Assembly (NCBI GenBank): GCA_045602385.1
Contig: JAZSBL010000024.1
Coordinates: forward strand, 1-62,342
DNA from: SVTX01 sp045602385
Lineage (GTDB): Bacteria; Bacillota; Clostridia; Oscillospirales; CAG-272
Length of the DNA stretch: 62,342 nucleotides
Reading direction: 5' to 3'
Part shown: one piece after another, positions 40,790 through 50,845 of the stretch
How positions within the stretch are numbered: the stretch's first letter is position 1
Layout: each line of letters begins with the position of its first letter
The notes under the pieces: generated by a model
Seen by the model: only the letters and a program-made list of their open reading frames with translations
What the model was told of the DNA's origin: nothing
The model's database searches: none
Translations under genes and position numbers: made by a program

Positions 40790-43249
40790 TTATATCTTTT
40801 GCAATCTGGCATATGTTGCCATAAGGCGCTTTGTTCCAACCTTGTCGAACATGACCTCATAAAGAACATCCGCCCCCATCTGCCTTGCGGAAAGTATCTC
40901 TCCTTCGCCGAATGAATGATGCTTGACCCTGTCTCCGGGCTTAAAGGTGATCTTGCTGTTCTCTGCCTTCTTTTCGAATATCGGCTTACCGATAGTTGTA
41001 TCGGTTGCGGCGGTATTGCGTGTAGCGGTCTTGTTAAATGTGGGGTAAGCTCCTGCCTTAGAATTAGAGTGAGTTATTCCGCCCGAACGCTCGCTGTAAT
41101 ATGTTTTTACGCCATAGCCTGAGCCGTACATTCCCCTGCCCATATCCTCATTTTCCTTTTGAGTATATTGCTCCGGGATCTCCGCCACAAATCGCGACAA
41201 GGGATTAGCCTGTGTCTGTCCGTAAAGCATACGGTGCTTTGTATACATTATGTATATCTGCTGCTTTGCGCGTGTCAAAGCAACATACGCGAGTCGGCGC
41301 TCCTCCTCCATATCCTCGTCCGCGCCGACAAGTGTCTGCATTGAGGGGAATATTCCATCCTCAAATCCGGGAATTATTACGACGGGAAACTCAAGTCCCT
41401 TTGCACTATGTACCGTCATAAGAACTACAGCATCGGCGCTCTCATCATATCTATCCACGTCGGCGACAAGTGCGTTTTCCTCCAAGAATCCCATGAGTGT
41501 AGGCTCCTCGGTCTTGTTCACGTATTCGATAATACTCGATTTGAACTCCTCAAGGTTATCAAGGCGGTCCTTTTCCTCAGGACCTGCCAATATTATCATA
41601 TCCCTGTATCCGCTATCATCAAGGACGGCATCAAAGAGATCGGGGAGCGACAGATGCTTCGACTTGACAGTCAGAGAATTTATAAGTGCCGCGAACCCTT
41701 CAAGCGATGCAACACTTCTTGAAAGAGCCGTAAAGCTTCTCGCGTTCTCTATTACTTCAAAGAGAGAGCAACCCTGCTCCGCAGCGATCTGTGATACTGC
41801 ATTTATCGTTGCTTCACCAATCTTTCGGCGCGGCTCGTTGATAATACGAAGCAGTCTTTCCCTATCGGAATGATTCGCAATAAGCTGGAGATATGCGACC
41901 GCATCACGAATTTCCTTGCGGTCTGTAAATCGTACCCCGCCAAGCATTCTGTACGGTACGCCCGCCTTCGCAAGAGCGCGCTCTATCGCATTGGACTGGG
42001 CGTTGTTTCTGTATAAAATCGCAAAGTCCTTATATGCACGCGCGCCGTCACCGACAGCCTTATTTACTGTATCGACAATGCTTCGCGCCTCTTGATTTTC
42101 ATCCTCCAGGCGACGAACGGTAATCTTTTCTCCACGCGCCCCGTCGGTCCAAAGATGCTTTCCCTTTCGGCCCTTATTATTGGATATAACAGCGTTGGCG
42201 GCATCAAGGATGGTTGAGGTCGATCTGTAATTTTGTTCCAGCTTTATAACCTTAGCATCCGAAAAATGTCTGTCAAAGTTTAAGATGTTGCCAATCGTAG
42301 CTCCTCTGAACTTATAAATCGACTGGTCGTCATCACCAACGACCATGATATTGCCAAATCCGCTTGCCAGCATGGACGTAAGCACAAATTGTGCTTCGTT
42401 TGTATCCTGATACTCATCGACACAGACGTATCTGAATTTTTTGCGGTAGAATTCAAGCACATCGGGATTGGTCTTGAACAGCTTAACCGTATTAACGATG
42501 ATATCGTCAAAATCCATCGCGTTCGATGCGACCATCGCGGACTGATACTCCGCGTAGATTTTGGCAATGCGGGAAAGTCTGAAATCAGCGCCGACCTCGG
42601 CGGCGTAATCTCTTGGCGAGAGCAGTCTGTCCTTAGCCTGGCTTATAGTTGCTATAACACTTTTAAGGGGAAGCTGCTTTTCGTCAATATTACAACGCTT
42701 CATTGCGGCAGATATCGCTTTTTTCGTATCGTCCGCATCGTAAATGGTAAATTCCTTTTTATATCCTATAAGCTCGCAGTTGGCGCGCAAGATTCGCATA
42801 CAAACAGAATGGAAGGTTCCCGCCCAGATATCCTTTGCGGCATCCTCGTCATCAAGAGCCGCGGAAAGTCTTGCCTTGATCTCGTTTGCGGCCTTATTTG
42901 TAAATGTAATCGCAAGCATTCTGTACGGGCGGCAAGGCTCACAGGAAAAATCCTGAAGCATCTCCTCAGCATGCGAGATATCTGTGCTTGCAAGGGCTTC
43001 TTCCATTTCTTCTATATAACGTTCATCGACAAAGTCGGGTATGCTCTCATCCCAATAAGCGTTACCGTATTTAATTATAAAGACGACTCTTTTGACAAGC
43101 ACCGTTGTCTTCCCGCTTCCCGCTCCCGCCAAGACAAGCAACGGGCCGTTCACCGAAAATACGGCGTCACGCTGTCTTGCATTGAGCGAAGCGAAGCATT
43201 TGTCAAACAACGCGCGCTTAAGCTTTATGTATTTTTGACTGAAATCCAT
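40790..43249 (-). CDS. pcrA: ATP-dependent DNA helicase UvrD/PcrA
   Basis: Superfamily 1A helicase for repair and replication, 819 residues, longer than the usual 720-750. Walker A GAGSGKTT at 42-49, AITFTNKAA (motif Ia), VDEYQDTN (motif II), GDDDQSIYKFRGA (motif III), LEQNYRST (motif IV) and VALTRAK (motif VI) are intact. The C-terminal tudor-type domain (GDRVKHHSFGEGEI) is that of PcrA. About 45 extra residues lie between motifs I and Ia. It is the last gene of the secA cluster, 19 bp after a membrane protein gene. Confidence 0.95.
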   Translation of the reverse strand: MDFSQKYIKLKRALFDKCFASLNARQRDAVFSVNGPLLVLAGAGSGKTTVLVKRVVFIIKYGNAYWDESIPDFVDERYIEEMEEALASTDISHAEEMLQDFSCEPCRPYRMLAITFTNKAANEIKARLSAALDDEDAAKDIWAGTFHSVCMRILRANCELIGYKKEFTIYDADDTKKAISAAMKRCNIDEKQLPLKSVIATISQAKDRLLSPRDYAAEVGADFRLSRIAKIYAEYQSAMVASNAMDFDDIIVNTVKLFKTNPDVLEFYRKKFRYVCVDEYQDTNEAQFVLTSMLASGFGNIMVVGDDDQSIYKFRGATIGNILNFDRHFSDAKVIKLEQNYRSTSTILDAANAVISNNKGRKGKHLWTDGARGEKITVRRLEDENQEARSIVDTVNKAVGDGARAYKDFAILYRNNAQSNAIERALAKAGVPYRMLGGVRFTDRKEIRDAVAYLQLIANHSDRERLLRIINEPRRKIGEATINAVSQIAAEQGCSLFEVIENARSFTALSRSVASLEGFAALINSLTVKSKHLSLPDLFDAVLDDSGYRDMIILAGPEEKDRLDNLEEFKSSIIEYVNKTEEPTLMGFLEENALVADVDRYDESADAVVLMTVHSAKGLEFPVVIIPGFEDGIFPSMQTLVGADEDMEEERRLAYVALTRAKQQIYIMYTKHRMLYGQTQANPLSRFVAEIPEQYTQKENEDMGRGMYGSGYGVKTYYSERSGGITHSNSKAGAYPTFNKTATRNTAATDTTIGKPIFEKKAENSKITFKPGDRVKHHSFGEGEILSARQMGADVLYEVMFDKVGTKRLMATYARLQKI

Positions 43250-43268
43250 TATGTTAATTATCCTCTGT

Positions 43269-44618
43269 TTACAGGAAAGTTTTATAGCTATACCTTATCT
43301 CCGAGATGAGGTACATGATTGTTGTGTAGATTGAAATTATAAATGATATCTGAATGACACTTGTAATAATACCGGAATAGTAATATATCCACGACACATC
43401 ATGATACGGCAGCGCAAGGACGCGGTAAACGGTCGATATTGCGCTCAAGATTGCAAGCGCAAGGGCTACATAAATTCTTGTTTTCAGTGTCTTTCCGTGC
43501 TCCTCTGCGTATGAGTCGTTATCCTTGTGCCTTATTACAATATGTTTTGAAAAAACACCGTAAAGTTCTTTTAAAAGAATGCAAGTCAAAAGCGCGAACA
43601 CAATAGCCTTTACCACATACAAAACGACAAGAAGGTTATATTCACTGTATGCCTCAAAGCTCTTTATGACTGCGCTTATCTCAAACCTTGAAAAGAAGTG
43701 CTTTTCAAGAATACCGATGCCTGCCGATGTTATAGCGCCTATTGCCGATATGATGACCAACGGCACTCTGTGTGAAATTTGTCTTCTAAGGAAAACCGCC
43801 ATGAGCAATATAACGACATAGAAGACAAGATCCGGCAATAGATTGACATTCTCGACGTAAAAATCAAATGTGCAGATTATCGCCGCAAACACCGAGTACA
43901 GAGCAACCTTCAATGCTCTGAAGGTGAAATAGTCGGGTGTATTTTCTGCTTTTTCGGTATATTTCGCCGATAGCGCGGCGATAAACGGAGTGTCATTTTT
44001 GACCCTTGTGAAATATAACAGTATATTAATCAGCCATACCAGAGAAATCGGCGCAGACAATATAATCGCAAGGATCCTTATTACTCCGACGAATTCATAT
44101 CCGCTGTTTGTTTGCAGCGAGGTGAACTCCGGCAATGCGCAGACTATATTTTTCACAACCAGGAATGTAACGGTCAGAGAAAACATCTTCTCCGTTGCGT
44201 TTCTGCCGTTATCTCTCTTTTTATAATACACCGCTTCACCGCCCTCAAAAAGGCCCAATGTCAACAGGCCCTCAAATAGCGCGCGGTATGCGGGTACGAG
44301 TACAACCAAGTCCAAAATTGCAAAGACGAATACAAACAGCAAAAGTCCAACGCTCTGCTCCTCCGGTGCAAATGCCTTATTGAGAATGACTGTTGAGAGA
44401 TATCGGAGAATGCTTAATCCTATCGCGTTTCTAAATCCCTTGAACGCGGCTGCGATCTTATCGTTTATATCGGCAAGATTCAAAAGCGCAATACAAAGGA
44501 TTGCATAGCCAATGAAGTCGGGCAGGACATCTATAAGGGCATAGGTAGGCTCAAAAAGGAAGAAGAATGCAAATGTGATAAATGAAAAACCGACGTTTTT
44601 GTTTAGCCTTGCATGCAT
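43269..44618 (-). CDS. Polytopic membrane protein of unknown function
   Basis: I do not recognise this 449-residue protein. It is very hydrophobic with roughly ten to twelve membrane segments and short basic loops, and shows no transporter signature that I can name. It sits 20 bp downstream of another unknown membrane protein gene and upstream of pcrA, in what looks like the secA operon. A GGAGGG ribosome site precedes the ATG. Confidence 0.75.
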   Translation of the reverse strand: MHARLNKNVGFSFITFAFFFLFEPTYALIDVLPDFIGYAILCIALLNLADINDKIAAAFKGFRNAIGLSILRYLSTVILNKAFAPEEQSVGLLLFVFVFAILDLVVLVPAYRALFEGLLTLGLFEGGEAVYYKKRDNGRNATEKMFSLTVTFLVVKNIVCALPEFTSLQTNSGYEFVGVIRILAIILSAPISLVWLINILLYFTRVKNDTPFIAALSAKYTEKAENTPDYFTFRALKVALYSVFAAIICTFDFYVENVNLLPDLVFYVVILLMAVFLRRQISHRVPLVIISAIGAITSAGIGILEKHFFSRFEISAVIKSFEAYSEYNLLVVLYVVKAIVFALLTCILLKELYGVFSKHIVIRHKDNDSYAEEHGKTLKTRIYVALALAILSAISTVYRVLALPYHDVSWIYYYSGIITSVIQISFIISIYTTIMYLISEIRYSYKTFL

Positions 44619-44638
44619 TATTCTTCCCTCCCTATAAA

Positions 44639-45364
44639 TTATTTTTTCTTTTTGTTTTTTGAGCTTTTCTTTTGATTTCTTTTTTCTATTTTCTTTTCAA
44701 GGTATGCCTTGGTACTCTCTATCGCGGCTTGCTCTCGCTCGTCCTGCTTTTGACGAAGCTTGTTTACAAACTCAAAGCGCGAGGGCTTTCTCTGCATTTC
44801 CTCTTCGCCCTCCGGGCAGATCATGGCGTAACATTTGAATATCAAAGCCAGATTGAAGAGAGCATAAATGATCTGGAATATCATCAATAATGTCATAAAG
44901 AAATTGATATCCGCGGCAAATATTGATCCCTGAATGTTGATGACAAGGTAAAAGATATTGTAGAAGATCACAAACCCCATATTGCGATATGCCTTGCCCT
45001 TCGTTTCGGGATAGTCTACTCTTCGGGATAGATCTGCAATACCGTATAGGAGCGTGAGATTGAACACAACGTCGATCACAAGCTTTATCCAGTTGAACAC
45101 AGTTGCTAAAGTGCCTGATGCAATACCCATCTCAAGCAAAAATACATCATCGATATATGCGGCTGTCTTATAAAACGAGCACAAGATCAAAAGCACGTTC
45201 GCGATTATTGCATAAAGGAATGTCGGGGCGTATTTTCTGAGCTCACAAAGTCCAAGGAACATTATAAATCCGCCGACAAGGATTCCGGCAAAGAGATAAT
45301 TACCAAGACCGAGCGTAACAACGTAGGTGATCAGATATCCGATCAACAAGGGTCCAAATCCCAT
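44639..45364 (-). CDS. Membrane protein of unknown function with a Lys-rich cytoplasmic tail
   Basis: Unrecognised 241-residue protein: six or so hydrophobic segments in residues 1-175, then a charged tail with EGEEEMQRKPSRFEFVNKLR and a Lys/Asn/Ser-rich end. The basic tail could contact RNA, ribosomes or lipid head groups. It lies 24 bp after secA. Together with the next gene it forms an unknown membrane pair between secA and pcrA. Confidence 0.75.
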   Translation of the reverse strand: MGFGPLLIGYLITYVVTLGLGNYLFAGILVGGFIMFLGLCELRKYAPTFLYAIIANVLLILCSFYKTAAYIDDVFLLEMGIASGTLATVFNWIKLVIDVVFNLTLLYGIADLSRRVDYPETKGKAYRNMGFVIFYNIFYLVINIQGSIFAADINFFMTLLMIFQIIYALFNLALIFKCYAMICPEGEEEMQRKPSRFEFVNKLRQKQDEREQAAIESTKAYLEKKIEKRNQKKSSKNKKKK

Positions 45365-45388
45365 TATAATTCTCCGTAAATTTAGATT

Positions 45389-48118
45389 TTATTGCTCTTT
45401 CTGACGTCCGGGCGCGCCACAGCAATTCTTATACTTCTTACCCGAACCGCAGGGACAGGGGTCATTTCTTCCCGTTGTTTGTTCTGCCGTCTTTACTCTT
45501 GTAACATTAACGGTTTTTCTTATCTGTCCTTCAAGCCCCGCGTTAAGAGGGTTAGCGATCTGAACTCGTCTTATCTGCTGCGCGGGTCTGGGCATTGCGG
45601 TCAAAATATGACGGGCGGTCTTTTCTCTGATCTCCTCGATCATAGCATCAAACATGTCTCCGCCGATGATCCTGTACTCGTTGACGGGATCTCTGTTAGC
45701 ATATGCCTGAAGATTGATCTCTCCCTTAAGCTCATGCATAGCGTCTATATGATCCATCCACGCGGTATCTACGTTGCGAAGCAAAATAGAGCGTTGAAGC
45801 TCGAGGAATACTTCGTCTCCGAAAAGCTTTTGCTTATCCGCATAGACATCCATGGCTCTTTGACAAAGAAGCTCCTCTATCTCCGCCATAGAAGTCGCAG
45901 AAAGATTTTTATCGCTCTCGGAGTAGAGATAAGGCATTGACGACTTAAGCTCTTCAAGGAAGCTCTCCATATCGCCCTCTGTATAGCTTGAGCGCACAAA
46001 GCCCGAAACGGCGGAGATGACCATTTTCTTTATAGTTTCTGCAATTCCTGCGCCGCCATCAAGGACATCGTGTCTCTGCTTATATATCAAAGCACGCTGC
46101 TGATTCATAACGTCATCATATGCAAGCACGTGCTTTCTGCGCTTGAAGTTATTTGCTTCTATTCTCGCCTGCGCACTTTCAATGGAATTGGAAAGCAGCT
46201 TGGCATCAATAGGTGTTTTTTCATCAAGACCGAGTCTGTCTACAAGACCGATCACTCTATCCGAGCCGAACAAGCGCATAAGATCGTCCTCAAGTGACAG
46301 ATAGAATCTCGATGCGCCGGGATCTCCCTGACGTCCGGATCTACCTCTGAGCTGATTGTCGATTCGGCGGCTCTCGTGTCTTTCCGTACCGAGAATGTAA
46401 AGTCCACCCGCCGCTCTTACCTTGTCGGCCTCCGGCGCGATCTGTGCTTTGTATCTATCGTAAAGCTCCTTGAACATCGCTCTTGCCGCGAGGATCTCCT
46501 CATCGGTTGTATTTGATGTTCCGTTCGCTTCAATAATAAGCTCTTCGGGGATCTGCTTTGATCTCATCTCCTGCTTAGCAAGGAATTCCGGATTGCCGCC
46601 AAGCATAATATCGGTTCCGCGTCCCGCCATATTGGTGGAGATGGTGACCGCTCCAAGCTTACCTGCCTGTGCAACGATCTCCGCTTCCTTTTCATGATAT
46701 TTAGCGTTAAGGACTGTGTGCTTAATGCCCTCGCTCATAAGTCTGCGAGAAAGCTCCTCGGATTTTTCAATGGAAACAGTACCGACAAGCACCGGCTGTC
46801 CTTTTGCGTTACATTCCTTTATCTGATCGACGATCGCACTATATTTACCGTTAATGGACTTATATACAATATCGGGATAGTCGATACGGATCATGGGCTT
46901 ATTGGTAGGAACCTCAACAACGTCAAGTCCGTATATCTCGCGGAACTCATCCTGCTCTGTAAGCGCAGTACCCGTCATTCCGGACAACTTATCGTACATT
47001 CTGAAGTAGTTCTGGAAGGTGATAGTCGCAAGAGTCTTATTCTCTCTTTCGATCTTTACTCCCTCCTTGGCCTCGATCGCCTGGTGGAGTCCGTCGGAGA
47101 ATCTACGGCCGTACATCATACGTCCGGTAAATTCGTCAACTATGATTACACCCTTGTCGGTAACAACGTACTGACGGTCACGGAACATTGTACCGTGCGC
47201 CTTGATAGCCTGATTGACGTAATGTGCAAGCTCCGCATTCTCGGGATCTGTAAAGTTCTCAACGCCAAAGAATGCCTCTGCCTTTTTAGCGCCGCTCGGA
47301 GTAAGAGTTGCATTACGGGCCTTTTCGTCAACTATATAATCGGCATCAATATCATCGGTATCCTGCTTGTTGTCAACCTCCTTGAGAACAAGCTTTTTAA
47401 GTGAACGCGCAAATGTGTTCGCGCGGTCGTACATATCCGTAGGATCCTCTCCTGCGCCGGATATTATCAAGGGAGTTCTTGCCTCGTCGACAAGGATCGA
47501 GTCAACCTCGTCCACGATTGCAAAGCTATGTCCTCTCTGAACCATTCTCTCCTTATAAACGACCATGTTGTCGCGGAGATAGTCAAAGCCGAACTCGTTG
47601 TTAGTTCCGTATGTGATATCGGCAAGATATGCCTGTCTCTTATCGTCGGGGGACATTCCGGGAATTACAAGGCCTGTTGTAAGTCCCATAAAACCGTATA
47701 CTCTGCCCATTTCCTCGCTATCACGAGTAGCAAGGTAGTCGTTTACGGTGACAATGTGAACACCCTTTCCCGCAAGCGCGTTAAGGTATGCGGGGAGTGT
47801 TTCTACAAGAGTTTTTCCCTCTCCGGTCTTCATCTCGGCGATTCTTCCCTGATGCAGGAGGATACCACCCAAAAGCTGAACGTGGAAGGGTCTCTTACCC
47901 AAAACTCTGTCTGCCGCCTCTCTGACTGCGGCGAAGGCATCCGGCAAGATATCGTCAAGCGTTTCGCCGTTTGCAAGTCGCTCCTTCAAAAGAGGTGTGA
48001 CGGCGCGAAGCTCATCGTCGCTCATTGCTGAATATTTACCCGCAAGCTCCTCTATAATCTTAGCTGTTTTTTCAAGCTTTTTTATCTGCTTTTGACTGTA
48101 GGTTGCAAAAAGTCCCAT
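45389..48118 (-). CDS. secA: Preprotein translocase ATPase SecA
   Basis: The motor of the Sec export pathway, 909 residues. Walker A MKTGEGKT at about 96-103, VDEVDSILVDEARTPLI and STNMAGRGTDI are family marks. The C-terminal zinc motif CPCGSGKKYKNCC, used for SecB or ribosome contact, is complete. I start at MGLFATYS (48118) with GGAG just upstream; the longer frame crosses the promoter region. A TTGTAT/TATAAT promoter lies upstream, divergent from trmL. Many lipoproteins in the window depend on this pathway. Confidence 0.97.
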   Translation of the reverse strand: MGLFATYSQKQIKKLEKTAKIIEELAGKYSAMSDDELRAVTPLLKERLANGETLDDILPDAFAAVREAADRVLGKRPFHVQLLGGILLHQGRIAEMKTGEGKTLVETLPAYLNALAGKGVHIVTVNDYLATRDSEEMGRVYGFMGLTTGLVIPGMSPDDKRQAYLADITYGTNNEFGFDYLRDNMVVYKERMVQRGHSFAIVDEVDSILVDEARTPLIISGAGEDPTDMYDRANTFARSLKKLVLKEVDNKQDTDDIDADYIVDEKARNATLTPSGAKKAEAFFGVENFTDPENAELAHYVNQAIKAHGTMFRDRQYVVTDKGVIIVDEFTGRMMYGRRFSDGLHQAIEAKEGVKIERENKTLATITFQNYFRMYDKLSGMTGTALTEQDEFREIYGLDVVEVPTNKPMIRIDYPDIVYKSINGKYSAIVDQIKECNAKGQPVLVGTVSIEKSEELSRRLMSEGIKHTVLNAKYHEKEAEIVAQAGKLGAVTISTNMAGRGTDIMLGGNPEFLAKQEMRSKQIPEELIIEANGTSNTTDEEILAARAMFKELYDRYKAQIAPEADKVRAAGGLYILGTERHESRRIDNQLRGRSGRQGDPGASRFYLSLEDDLMRLFGSDRVIGLVDRLGLDEKTPIDAKLLSNSIESAQARIEANNFKRRKHVLAYDDVMNQQRALIYKQRHDVLDGGAGIAETIKKMVISAVSGFVRSSYTEGDMESFLEELKSSMPYLYSESDKNLSATSMAEIEELLCQRAMDVYADKQKLFGDEVFLELQRSILLRNVDTAWMDHIDAMHELKGEINLQAYANRDPVNEYRIIGGDMFDAMIEEIREKTARHILTAMPRPAQQIRRVQIANPLNAGLEGQIRKTVNVTRVKTAEQTTGRNDPCPCGSGKKYKNCCGAPGRQKEQ

Positions 48119-48190
48119 ACAAGTTCTCCGTTCTCCGTAAACTCGGTAATATACTGTTTTTAAATCACAAAAAAAATTATACAACAATTT

Positions 48191-48219
48191 ATTATACATT
48201 AAAAAAACACTTAATACAA
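48191..48219 (-). promoter_or_regulatory. Promoter of secA
   Basis: On the minus strand TTGTAT (48214-48219), 17 bp, TATAAT (48191-48196). A second TATAAT on the same strand at about 48177-48182 may be an alternative start. The leader is about 65-75 nt. Confidence 0.75.
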
Positions 48220-48247
48220 TCCCTATTTGTAAATTTTCACAAAACAC

Positions 48248-48276
48248 TTGAAAAATTTACACTCTTGCTATATAAT
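48248..48276 (+). promoter_or_regulatory. Promoter of trmL-mnmA
   Basis: TTGAAA (48248-48253), 17 bp, TATAAT (48271-48276), 45 bp before trmL. It is divergent from the secA promoter in a 203-bp region with no other structure that I can see. Confidence 0.85.
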
Positions 48277-48321
48277 TAAAGCTGGAAATTACAAATTTGC
48301 TTCAATGCAGAACGGAGTAAC

Positions 48322-48825
48322 ATGCGACACATAAATATTGTACTCTGCGAGCCTGAAATACCGCAGAATACCGGAAACATTGCGCGCACCTGCGCCGCGA
48401 CGGGCGCTTCCCTTCATCTTATCCGTCCGCTGGGCTTTGAAATAGACAATGCCAAGCTAAAGCGTGCGGGACTTGACTATTGGGACAAGCTTGATATAAC
48501 CTTTTACGACGGGCTTGACGATTTTTATCAAAAGCACCCCGGAGTGACTGTTTATTACTTCTCTACAAAGGCTAAATACAAATATTCGGATGTAAAGTAT
48601 GACGGCGACGTCTACATAATGTTCGGAAAGGAAACCAAGGGGCTTGACGAGGAGCTTCTGTATAATAATCCCGAAACCACGGTAAGAATACCGATGAGAG
48701 ATCACCTTCGCTCCCTGAATCTCTCCAACTCGGTGGCTATTGCGGTATACGAGATACTTCGCCAGTGGGATTTCGAGGGCATGCAGGAATCGGGCGAGCT
48801 TACAAAATTCACTTGGGATGAATAA
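48322..48825 (+). CDS. trmL: tRNA (cytidine/uridine-34-2'-O)-methyltransferase TrmL
   Basis: A minimal SPOUT methyltransferase (167 residues) that 2'-O-methylates the wobble base of tRNA-Leu isoacceptors. The three knot motifs are PEIPQNTGNIARTCAATG, IMFGKETKGL and RSLNLSNSVAIAVYE. CGGAG precedes the ATG. mnmA, another wobble-base enzyme, follows directly, which makes a functional pair. Confidence 0.93.
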   Translation: MRHINIVLCEPEIPQNTGNIARTCAATGASLHLIRPLGFEIDNAKLKRAGLDYWDKLDITFYDGLDDFYQKHPGVTVYYFSTKAKYKYSDVKYDGDVYIMFGKETKGLDEELLYNNPETTVRIPMRDHLRSLNLSNSVAIAVYEILRQWDFEGMQESGELTKFTWDE

Positions 48826-48826
48826 T

Positions 48827-49888
48827 ATGCAAAAGAAAAAAGTAACCGTTGCAATGAGCGGCGGAATAGACAGCGCGGTGGCGGCGCTTCTTGTAAAGGA
48901 GCAAGGCTATGAGGTTGTCGGCGCAACAATGAGGCTTTGTGACAAAATACTACCCGACGGAACAGACGCAACACAAAGTGATATTAATGACGCCAAAGAT
49001 ATATGCGACAAGCTGAATATACCGCATACCGTCTATGATCTTAAGGACGAATTTAACTCAATTGTTATAAAGAATTTTGTCAACACATATCTGCAAGGCG
49101 GAACTCCGAATCCTTGTATTGTATGCAACAAGAACCTTAAGTTCGGGCTGCTTCTTGATCTTCAGCTTGCGGCGGGCGCCGACTACGTTGCAACCGGTCA
49201 TTACGCCAATATCGTCAAGGACGAAAACGGCCGTTTTCTTCTGAAGAAAGCAGCTGACCCCAGAAAGGATCAGACATACATGCTATGGTCCCTGACACAA
49301 AAACAGCTATCTCACACGCTTTTCCCTCTTGGCAATATGACAAAGCCGGAAATACGCGAAATAGGCGCAAAACGCGGGTTCGTTAATGCCCATAAAAGCG
49401 ACAGTCAGGATATCTGCTTCGTGCCCGACGGAGATTATGCTGCATTTATTGAAAAAACGCTTGGTCAAAAGTATCCACAGGGTAATTACGTTGATGAATC
49501 GGGTAAAATTCTTGGTTCTCACAAGGGAATGATACACTACACGATAGGTCAGCGAAAAGGCCTTGGGATCTCAATGAACAAGCATATTTTCGTCATTGAT
49601 AAGAATGCAGATACAAACACGGTCACTCTTGCAGATGAAGACAAGCTTTTCAAAAGTAAGGTCGTGATTAGGAATATAAATCTTATTCCCTTTGACAAAA
49701 TTGATGGAAAGATACGTGTTGAGGCAAAAATAAGATACAGTCAAACTCAAAGCTCTGCTTATGCCGAGCAAACCGGAGATGACGAGATAACATTGACCTT
49801 TGATACGCCGCAAAGAGCACCCGCCAAGGGACAATCTGCCGTAATGTATATCGGCGATATTGTAGTCGGCGGAGGAATAATTCAATAA
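48827..49888 (+). CDS. mnmA: tRNA 2-thiouridylase MnmA
   Basis: Thiolates U34 of tRNA for Lys, Glu and Gln. From the ATG at 48827 it has 353 residues; an in-frame ATG at 48818 overlapping trmL is possible. The PP-loop is SGGIDSAVAA (11-20), with the two catalytic cysteines Cys97 (NPCIVCN) and Cys197 (SQDICF), and GHYA at 124-127 for tRNA contact. No strong ribosome site is seen, so translation is probably coupled to trmL. A bidirectional terminator follows. Confidence 0.95.
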   Translation: MQKKKVTVAMSGGIDSAVAALLVKEQGYEVVGATMRLCDKILPDGTDATQSDINDAKDICDKLNIPHTVYDLKDEFNSIVIKNFVNTYLQGGTPNPCIVCNKNLKFGLLLDLQLAAGADYVATGHYANIVKDENGRFLLKKAADPRKDQTYMLWSLTQKQLSHTLFPLGNMTKPEIREIGAKRGFVNAHKSDSQDICFVPDGDYAAFIEKTLGQKYPQGNYVDESGKILGSHKGMIHYTIGQRKGLGISMNKHIFVIDKNADTNTVTLADEDKLFKSKVVIRNINLIPFDKIDGKIRVEAKIRYSQTQSSAYAEQTGDDEITLTFDTPQRAPAKGQSAVMYIGDIVVGGGIIQ

Positions 49889-49889
49889 A

Positions 49890-49913
49890 AAATGCACCCG
49901 CATGGGTGCATTT
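49890..49913. terminator. Bidirectional terminator between mnmA and the DUF4037-like gene
   Basis: AAATGCACCC (49890-49899) pairs with GGGTGCATTT (49904-49913) with a GCAT loop. TTCTTTT follows on the plus strand and TTTTATTG on the minus strand. Confidence 0.85.
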
Positions 49914-49918
49914 TTCTT

Positions 49919-50845
49919 TTATAGCATAATGGGCATGTTCCTTAAACGATGATCGGTGATACGCGAGTTTATATTGTAGGCGTGGCTCTCAAGATAGTCG
50001 GACTCCGCTGCGGAAAGTCCTTGATTTTTAAGCTCCGACGCAATAAGCGAGCAGAACTCCTCAATACCCTTCACGACTTGATCGGAGCAACGCTCAAAGG
50101 GAGAGATCAGCAGCTCAAGAAAATATGCAGACTCTCCCATTATGGGCAGATCCTTCATCGCCCTGAACGCCCACTTATAGTATGGCATATGTGTCTTATT
50201 TAGAAGAAAAACTATCTCCATTCCCTTTTTCACAAACTCCGAGAGGGCAAGCGCAGCCGCGCCCCCTTCTCCGTGCGCGAGACACCGCGAATAGTTATAC
50301 TGTCCGTATTGCGCCATATAAAACGCGCAGGATGAGATCTTTTTAAGTCTTACATCCTCCGGCATACCGTTTTTTATGGTGTCGCGTATTGCGGTAAATT
50401 CGCCAAGAGGGTCGCAGAACACCTCGCCGTTAACCGCCTCCGCGAGATAATGCGATGGGGTATACAGCCAATCCTCCGTTGTTTCCGGCGCGCCGTTACG
50501 CCCCGTGTATTGACGGTAGAAATCAGAGATCGTCATAACTCCCTTCGTACCGCTTCCGTAAAGGCTTTTTTCCTTTAGCTTAAAGCCCTCGAATTCATCG
50601 GGAAGCTTTGAATACGCGCGAAACAGCTTGAAGCCGAATTCCTTTTCGTCATTATCGGTAAGCCAGATGCAAAAGCCGGGTTCAAAGTCATGGTCCTTCG
50701 ATATTTCATCATCGTAACCAAAGCATTCAGAGCCGTGACCGACAAGGCCCACCGCGATCCTGTTCTCATACGCTGCAAATTGCTCGCTTATCATTTTCTT
50801 CCCGTACTGCTCGTAAAATGCGCGTGAAAGCTCAATTCCCTTCAT
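49919..50845 (-). CDS. DUF4037-like protein (nucleotidyltransferase fold)
   Basis: A 308-residue protein with the segment VGHGSECFGYDDEISKDHDF near residue 37, a degenerate nucleotidyltransferase (GS...DxD) active site, which I recognise as the DUF4037 type. The reaction is unknown; nucleotide transfer to a small molecule or protein is plausible. The ATG at 50845 follows GAGGA and overlaps the upstream TPR gene by 14 bp, so the two proteins are made together and probably interact. Confidence 0.75.
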   Translation of the reverse strand: MKGIELSRAFYEQYGKKMISEQFAAYENRIAVGLVGHGSECFGYDDEISKDHDFEPGFCIWLTDNDEKEFGFKLFRAYSKLPDEFEGFKLKEKSLYGSGTKGVMTISDFYRQYTGRNGAPETTEDWLYTPSHYLAEAVNGEVFCDPLGEFTAIRDTIKNGMPEDVRLKKISSCAFYMAQYGQYNYSRCLAHGEGGAAALALSEFVKKGMEIVFLLNKTHMPYYKWAFRAMKDLPIMGESAYFLELLISPFERCSDQVVKGIEEFCSLIASELKNQGLSAAESDYLESHAYNINSRITDHRLRNMPIML

